From Planctomycetota bacterium (GTDB taxonomy: Bacteria > Planctomycetota > Planctomycetia > Pirellulales > Pirellulaceae), in the NCBI GenBank assembly GCA_024277285.1, contig JAJRVM010000028.1:1-8933 (forward strand): a stretch of DNA of 8,933 nucleotides, written 5' to 3'. Positions within the stretch are counted from its first letter, which is position 1, and every line of letters starts with the position of its first letter. The notes below the pieces were generated by a model. The model was not told the origin of the DNA, did no database searches, and was given only the letters and a program-made list of their open reading frames with translations. Below, in pieces: positions 5,781 to 8,933 of the stretch. The translations under genes and the position numbers were made by a program.

Positions 5781-7640
5781 GCCAGTGCATCCGTGACGCC
5801 ATCATCGACGTCCGACGCCGCAGCGACTGCGGCTGCGCCATCGAATCGCCGCGTGCCGCGGCGACGCCTAACCGCTCACCTCAAACAAGTCCCCGAAACA
5901 AGAGAGCTCCGGGACCAGCTTCGGCAACGATGCGATGAAGTGGCGGCGCAGCTGGACAAATCGCATCCCATCTCCAAAGACACGATGGAATCGATTGCGC
6001 GCGCCACGCTTAACGACCTTCACTTGGCCGAGGGCTACGTTGGCTGGACCATGGTGGCATTAGCTTCGGCATTCTGGCGCGACCAGGTGGCTGCGGTTCC
6101 GCCATCGCGGCGTCTGTTCCTGTTGCCTCACTGCCTGAAACACACGGTCGACTGCACGGCCGAGTACAACGAATTTGGGCTCGACTGCAAACGCTGTGGA
6201 GCATGCAGTATCGGTGATTTCCGTACGATTGCGCAAGACATGGGCTACCGAATCCTGATCGCGGAAGGATCGCCCATCGTGATGAAGATCATCTTGAGCG
6301 GCTATATCGACGCCATTGTCGGAGTGGCCTGTCTGAACGTGTTGGAGAAGGCGATCGACAAAGTTCTGTTGGCCGGCATCCCGTGCATTGCCGTGCCGTT
6401 GCTGTCGAGCAACTGCAAAGAGACGTCTATCGACGAGGATCAGGTCCGAGAGATGTTACATTTGCAGCACGCCACCGCCACGGAGTCGACCACCACCTAT
6501 GTGCACATCATGCGTGCCGCGACGCGCATGTTCAAACCGGATCGATTGGAACAACTCGCGCCACGCATGCGCGGCGGGCCGCGGCTGAGCGAAACGAACG
6601 GCCAGGGCATTGCGGGAATCGAGCCGATTGCGGCGACCGAAGCGATCGCTCACGATTTCCTGACCAAAGGAGGCAAGCACTCGCGTCCCTTCATCACGCT
6701 GGCAGTGCACGATGCACTGACCGGCGGCCAAGCCACTCAACCGACCGGCGCTGAACATATCGCCACGTTGCCCGATGCGATCTACCGCACGGCAATGTCG
6801 ATCGAAACCTTCCACAAAGCGTCGTTGGTCCATGACGATATCGAAGACGACGATGCGTTTCGTTACGGCGACGAAACGATCCATTGCCACTACGGTATCC
6901 CCACCGCGATCAACGTCGGCGACTACTTGATCGGCATGGGCTATCGGCTGGTGAGCCGCGAGTCGAAGACACTCGGCGCTGAAGCGGTCAGCGACATTCT
7001 TGATTGCTTGGCAGATGCCCATACAAAACTATCGGAAGGCCAAGGTGCGGAATTGTTCTGGCGCGACTCGCATGACAAGCGACTCAAACCGATCGATGCG
7101 TTGAAAATCTATGCCCTAAAGACAGCCCCCGCGTTTGAAGCGGCGATCCTGGCTGGCATCCGCCTGGCCGGCCCCACCGAGCCCTACCAGGAACCGATCA
7201 AGACGTTTGCGCGCAACCTGGGCGTCGCCTTCCAAATCCTCAACGACTTGAACGATTGGCGCGGCGACCGGAACAATAAACTGTCGCACGGTGGCGATAT
7301 CCTCGGCGGTCGGCCCACCGTCCTTTGGGCACTTGCACTCGAAGGACTCGCCTCCCAACAGCAGGCGGAACTGCAAGAACTGATCGAAGACCAACGCATA
7401 CCCGCCGACGAGCGAATCGGTCGCGTCCGTCAACTCTACCTGACGGCGGATGTCTTCGACAAAGCACGGCGGCTGATCGACAAGCACGAACAGCGTGCTG
7501 CCGATGTGGCCAACCAACTGCAGCCTCCCGAACTCCAGCGATTGTTCCGCTACTTGATCGAAGCGGTGCTGGAACGCCCCGACGATTTCGAGCTTGGAAC
7601 ATCGGACCCCAACGTCGTCATGATTGAAAACCAGGGATAG
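5778..7640 (+). CDS. DUF116-polyprenyl diphosphate synthase fusion
   Basis: With the TTG start the protein has 620 residues and two domains. The N-terminal half is DUF116, with eight cysteines between about 119 and 213, including C119, C126 and the cluster C137-x2-C140-x2-C143, suggesting a metal or Fe-S site (inferred). The C-terminal half is a trans-isoprenyl diphosphate synthase. It has GGKHSRPF (298-305), first Asp-rich motif DDIED (353-357), GQGAELFW, a KTAP segment, and second motif NDLND (489-493) followed by WRGDRNNK. The enzyme should add isopentenyl diphosphate to an allylic diphosphate with Mg2+. Ala at the fifth position before the first motif, as in octaprenyl synthase IspB, suggests a medium or long chain. 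The second motif starts with Asn rather than Asp. A Pro/Ala/Arg-rich N-terminal stretch precedes DUF116. The gene follows the cyclase and lies 11 bases before the chorismate-lyase-like gene, so it probably supplies the cyclase's prenyl substrate. Confidence 0.9.
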   Translation: MASASVTPSSTSDAAATAAAPSNRRVPRRRLTAHLKQVPETRELRDQLRQRCDEVAAQLDKSHPISKDTMESIARATLNDLHLAEGYVGWTMVALASAFWRDQVAAVPPSRRLFLLPHCLKHTVDCTAEYNEFGLDCKRCGACSIGDFRTIAQDMGYRILIAEGSPIVMKIILSGYIDAIVGVACLNVLEKAIDKVLLAGIPCIAVPLLSSNCKETSIDEDQVREMLHLQHATATESTTTYVHIMRAATRMFKPDRLEQLAPRMRGGPRLSETNGQGIAGIEPIAATEAIAHDFLTKGGKHSRPFITLAVHDALTGGQATQPTGAEHIATLPDAIYRTAMSIETFHKASLVHDDIEDDDAFRYGDETIHCHYGIPTAINVGDYLIGMGYRLVSRESKTLGAEAVSDILDCLADAHTKLSEGQGAELFWRDSHDKRLKPIDALKIYALKTAPAFEAAILAGIRLAGPTEPYQEPIKTFARNLGVAFQILNDLNDWRGDRNNKLSHGGDILGGRPTVLWALALEGLASQQQAELQELIEDQRIPADERIGRVRQLYLTADVFDKARRLIDKHEQRAADVANQLQPPELQRLFRYLIEAVLERPDDFELGTSDPNVVMIENQG

Positions 7641-7651
7641 AACCAGGGATA
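7629..7651 (+). repeat. Tandem duplication across a stop/start junction
   Basis: AACCAGGGATA occurs at 7629-7639 and 7641-7651 with one G between. The first copy holds the TAG stop of the synthase gene. The second abuts the ATG at 7652, putting an AGGGA only two bases from the start, which is too close for an ideal Shine-Dalgarno. A recent 12-bp duplication appears to have created or lengthened the spacer between these genes. Confidence 0.85.
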
Positions 7652-8221
7652 ATGGAAAGACAGGACCGACCAGGCACCGTGAGCAGCACTCCGCCCATTG
7701 CCCCTGATCTGCAGCGTCTGCTGACGCTCTTTCGCCCCTCCGCCGAAACGGTTGGGAGTTTCAGCGAAGTCACGTCGGCCGAGCTGCCCCCGCTGTATCG
7801 TCGCCTGCTCGACCATCACGATCACATGACGGTTACGCAGGAAGCGGTACACGGCTGCCGCGTCGCGGTCGAAGTGAAACGGCGGCGGCTCTCACGCAAA
7901 CATTACGAACGTGAAAGTGTGTTGCGATCGACCCAAGGTGGCAGAGTGCTTCAGTATTGTGGCGTGCGGCTCCGCTTCGCCTACCTGGACGAAACCGTTC
8001 GCGAAGAGATTGAAAACGAGTCCATTCCTTTGGGAAGAATCTTGATCCACCACAACATCCTGCGGCGCGTGCAGATGTTCGCGTTGTGGAAGATCACCAC
8101 CGGCCCGGAACTGTGCAAAGCCTTCGCACTTGACGAACCCACGATCACGTACGGCCGCACCGCGCTGATCTACTGCAACGGCGAACCGGCCGTCGAGCTG
8201 CTCGAGGTCATTGCCCCCTAG
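7652..8221 (+). CDS. Chorismate lyase-like protein (DUF98/UbiC-like)
   Basis: This 189-residue protein looks like the DUF98/UbiC-like chorismate-pyruvate lyase family, which releases pyruvate from chorismate to give 4-hydroxybenzoate or a related acid. Motifs appear in the expected order: LLDHHDHMT (52-60), YERESVLR with Arg88 as the likely counterpart of UbiC Arg76, IPLGRILIHHNILRR (125-139) with the conserved Leu-Gly turn, TYGR (166-169) and VELLEVIAP (181-189) with Glu185 as the likely counterpart of UbiC Glu155. The length is typical and no signal peptide is seen, so it should be cytoplasmic. ATG 7652 is 11 bases after the synthase stop; a GTG at 7679 is an alternative start. Coupling to a polyprenyl synthase suggests an aromatic precursor for prenylation, but members of this family have diverse or unproven activities, so the reaction is inferred. 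Confidence 0.83.
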   Translation: MERQDRPGTVSSTPPIAPDLQRLLTLFRPSAETVGSFSEVTSAELPPLYRRLLDHHDHMTVTQEAVHGCRVAVEVKRRRLSRKHYERESVLRSTQGGRVLQYCGVRLRFAYLDETVREEIENESIPLGRILIHHNILRRVQMFALWKITTGPELCKAFALDEPTITYGRTALIYCNGEPAVELLEVIAP

Positions 8222-8280
8222 TGCCGCGCATGCGGCGGACCTCGCGGAACCCTAGGAAAGGCACCGCGCACGCCACCGGA

Positions 8281-8345
8281 GGCCTGAAAGGCGCGCTACG
8301 GGAAACGTCTCGCGCGGCCCTTCAGGCCGTAGGGGTGTTTTTCTT
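8281..8345 (+). terminator. Probable rho-independent terminator of the terpenoid operon
   Basis: The arm 8281-8296 (GGCCTGAAAGGCGCGC) pairs with 8312-8328 (GCGCGGCCCTTCAGGCC) with one mismatch and one bulged base, leaving a 15-base loop. A T-rich TTTTTCTT follows at 8338-8345, nine bases after the stem, which is farther than ideal. It lies about 60 bases after the chorismate-lyase-like stop. It also overlaps one copy of a repeat motif, so a repeat element may double as terminator. Confidence 0.5.
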
Positions 8346-8424
8346 GGGGCGGGTTCACCTAGGCCTCCGCCCGCCTTGGGGCGGGCTCCGACCCAGGCTA
8401 TCATAGCGCCGGCCCTTCAGGCCG
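8315..8424. repeat. REP-like palindromic repeat element
   Basis: CGGCCCTTCAGGCCG occurs identically at 8315-8329 and 8410-8424; each is itself an inverted repeat (CGGCC/GGCCG around CTTCA). Between them is a hairpin GCCCGCC-TTGG-GGCGGGC (8369-8386) inside outer arms CCTAGG and CCCAGG. The sequence CCCAGGCTATCATAG followed by a CCTTCAGG-type palindrome resembles a dispersed intergenic repeat I associate with planctomycete genomes; that association is from memory. Confidence 0.6.
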
Positions 8425-8428
8425 AAGC

Positions 8429-8456
8429 CAGTGAAAGAAAAGCAGTGAAAGAAAAG
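8429..8456. repeat. 14-bp tandem repeat, two copies
   Basis: CAGTGAAAGAAAAG occurs at 8429-8442 and 8443-8456, followed by a partial CAG. On the minus strand these become two TTTTCTTTCAC-type T-rich runs located downstream of the prenyltransferase-like gene. They could aid its termination, but no stem precedes them directly on that strand. Confidence 0.85.
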
Positions 8457-8555
8457 CAGCAACGTTGGCCGTTCGCCTAGCAAACGGGACGACGCTTTCT
8501 TGGCCGTCTTAACTTGGCCGCATGTGGTTCCACTGCGCGGTTGGCTGCCACGTCG

Positions 8556-8933
8556 TCAAGGCGCGGGGGTCAATAGGGTTAGGCAACCGAGCCCATAGAA
8601 GGTGTATTCGACGTCGCGCGTCTCGTCCCATTGGGCGGCCAGGAACCCGCCTTCGGCTTGTTCGACCGATCGAACGAAGCGCAGGGCGTCGTGGGTATCG
8701 ATCGCATCGACTTGGTCCAGATCGGCCAACGTCAATATCCCGGTAAATGTGCTCAGCACGTCGGCAACGGGGATGCGGGAGTTCGCTCGCAGGCCACCAT
8801 CGTCGTCCTGCATATCGGCCAAGAAATCAGCAGTCAGGTCGCAGGTGTCAGCGTCCAGGGCGTCGAGCATCCGGAGGGCGCCGATCGCGGCGGCCGTTGG
8901 GTTGGTCCCAGCCCGTTTGCTCACGCGAATCTC
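8556..8933 (-). CDS. Prenyltransferase beta-subunit-like repeat protein (C-terminal part)
   Basis: Only the last 125 or so residues are present; the frame stays open to the window edge, and the GTG at 8924 is internal. The sequence shows alpha/alpha-barrel repeats of the protein prenyltransferase beta-subunit/squalene oxidase superfamily, with DMQDDDGGLRAN followed by ADVLSTFTGILTL, and EGGFLAAQWDETRDVEYTFYGLGCL at the C-terminus. In GGTase-II and FTase beta chains the equivalent repeats carry zinc ligands Asp, Cys and His (D-x-C and D-x-x-H-T). Here the Asp is kept, but Cys appears as Leu (DVLS) and His as Tyr (DVEYT), by motif comparison. It may therefore be a non-zinc cyclase-like or binding protein rather than a protein prenyltransferase. 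It converges on the terpenoid genes, so it is not in their operon. The substrate is unknown. Confidence 0.85.
   Translation of the reverse strand, partial: EIRVSKRAGTNPTAAAIGALRMLDALDADTCDLTADFLADMQDDDGGLRANSRIPVADVLSTFTGILTLADLDQVDAIDTHDALRFVRSVEQAEGGFLAAQWDETRDVEYTFYGLGCLTLLTPAP

Larger units (their letters stand above)
8222..8555. other. Convergent intergenic region with palindromic repeats
   Basis: This 334-base stretch lies between the converging chorismate-lyase-like and prenyltransferase-like genes. It contains a terminator-like hairpin, a second GC-rich hairpin, two copies of a 15-bp palindromic motif, and a 14-bp tandem repeat, each listed separately. A weak hairpin (8470-8486, CGTTCGC/GCAAACG with one mismatch) and three TTGGCCG words follow. 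No gene is supported here. Confidence 0.6.

Overview
The window looks chromosomal and most likely comes from a planctomycete of the Rhodopirellula/Pirellula type. This is inferred from three things. The genes encode planctomycete-style proteins: a squalene-hopene-cyclase-like protein with a GHWEGELSSS-like N-terminus and a DUF116-polyprenyl synthase fusion. Intergenic regions are long and rich in short repeats. Shine-Dalgarno signals are weak or absent at several starts. No rRNA, tRNA, CRISPR array or intact mobile element was found.

Layout, left to right. Bases 1-632 are a repeat-rich intergenic tract holding short tandem repeats, a perfect palindrome, a probable transposase C-terminal remnant (338-571) and a CT-rich microsatellite. 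Bases 633-2728 (minus strand) are a translationally coupled pair: a zincin-type metallopeptidase-like gene read first, then a D-Ala-D-Ala-ligase-like ATP-grasp gene, with an ATGA overlap. Bases 2729-3356 are a divergent intergenic region with two TGATCA boxes exactly 20 bp apart. Bases 3357-8221 (plus strand) are a three-gene terpenoid locus: an SHC-like triterpene/polyprenyl cyclase with a DADDTA catalytic motif and an acidic repeat-containing insert, a DUF116-polyprenyl diphosphate synthase fusion, and a chorismate-lyase-like (DUF98/UbiC-like) protein. Bases 8222-8555 are a convergent intergenic region with a terminator-like hairpin and palindromic repeats. Bases 8556-8933 (minus strand) are the C-terminal end of a second alpha/alpha-barrel protein, resembling a protein-prenyltransferase beta subunit but lacking two of the three zinc ligands; it runs off the window.

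How the genes may work together. The plus-strand genes supply three ingredients of a cyclised isoprenoid or meroterpenoid pathway. The synthase makes a polyprenyl diphosphate, probably long-chain because the position five residues before its first Asp-rich motif is Ala. The DUF98 protein may make 4-hydroxybenzoate or a related acid from chorismate. The cyclase may cyclise the polyprene by protonation. Planctomycetes are menaquinone users, so a chorismate lyase here is unlikely to serve ubiquinone synthesis; an aromatic-headed or otherwise novel cyclic terpenoid is the most interesting hypothesis. No squalene synthase (HpnCDE or SQS) and no UbiA-type aromatic prenyltransferase is visible, so the substrate and product remain unknown. 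The ATP-grasp/metallopeptidase pair is transcribed divergently and has no evident link to the terpenoid genes.
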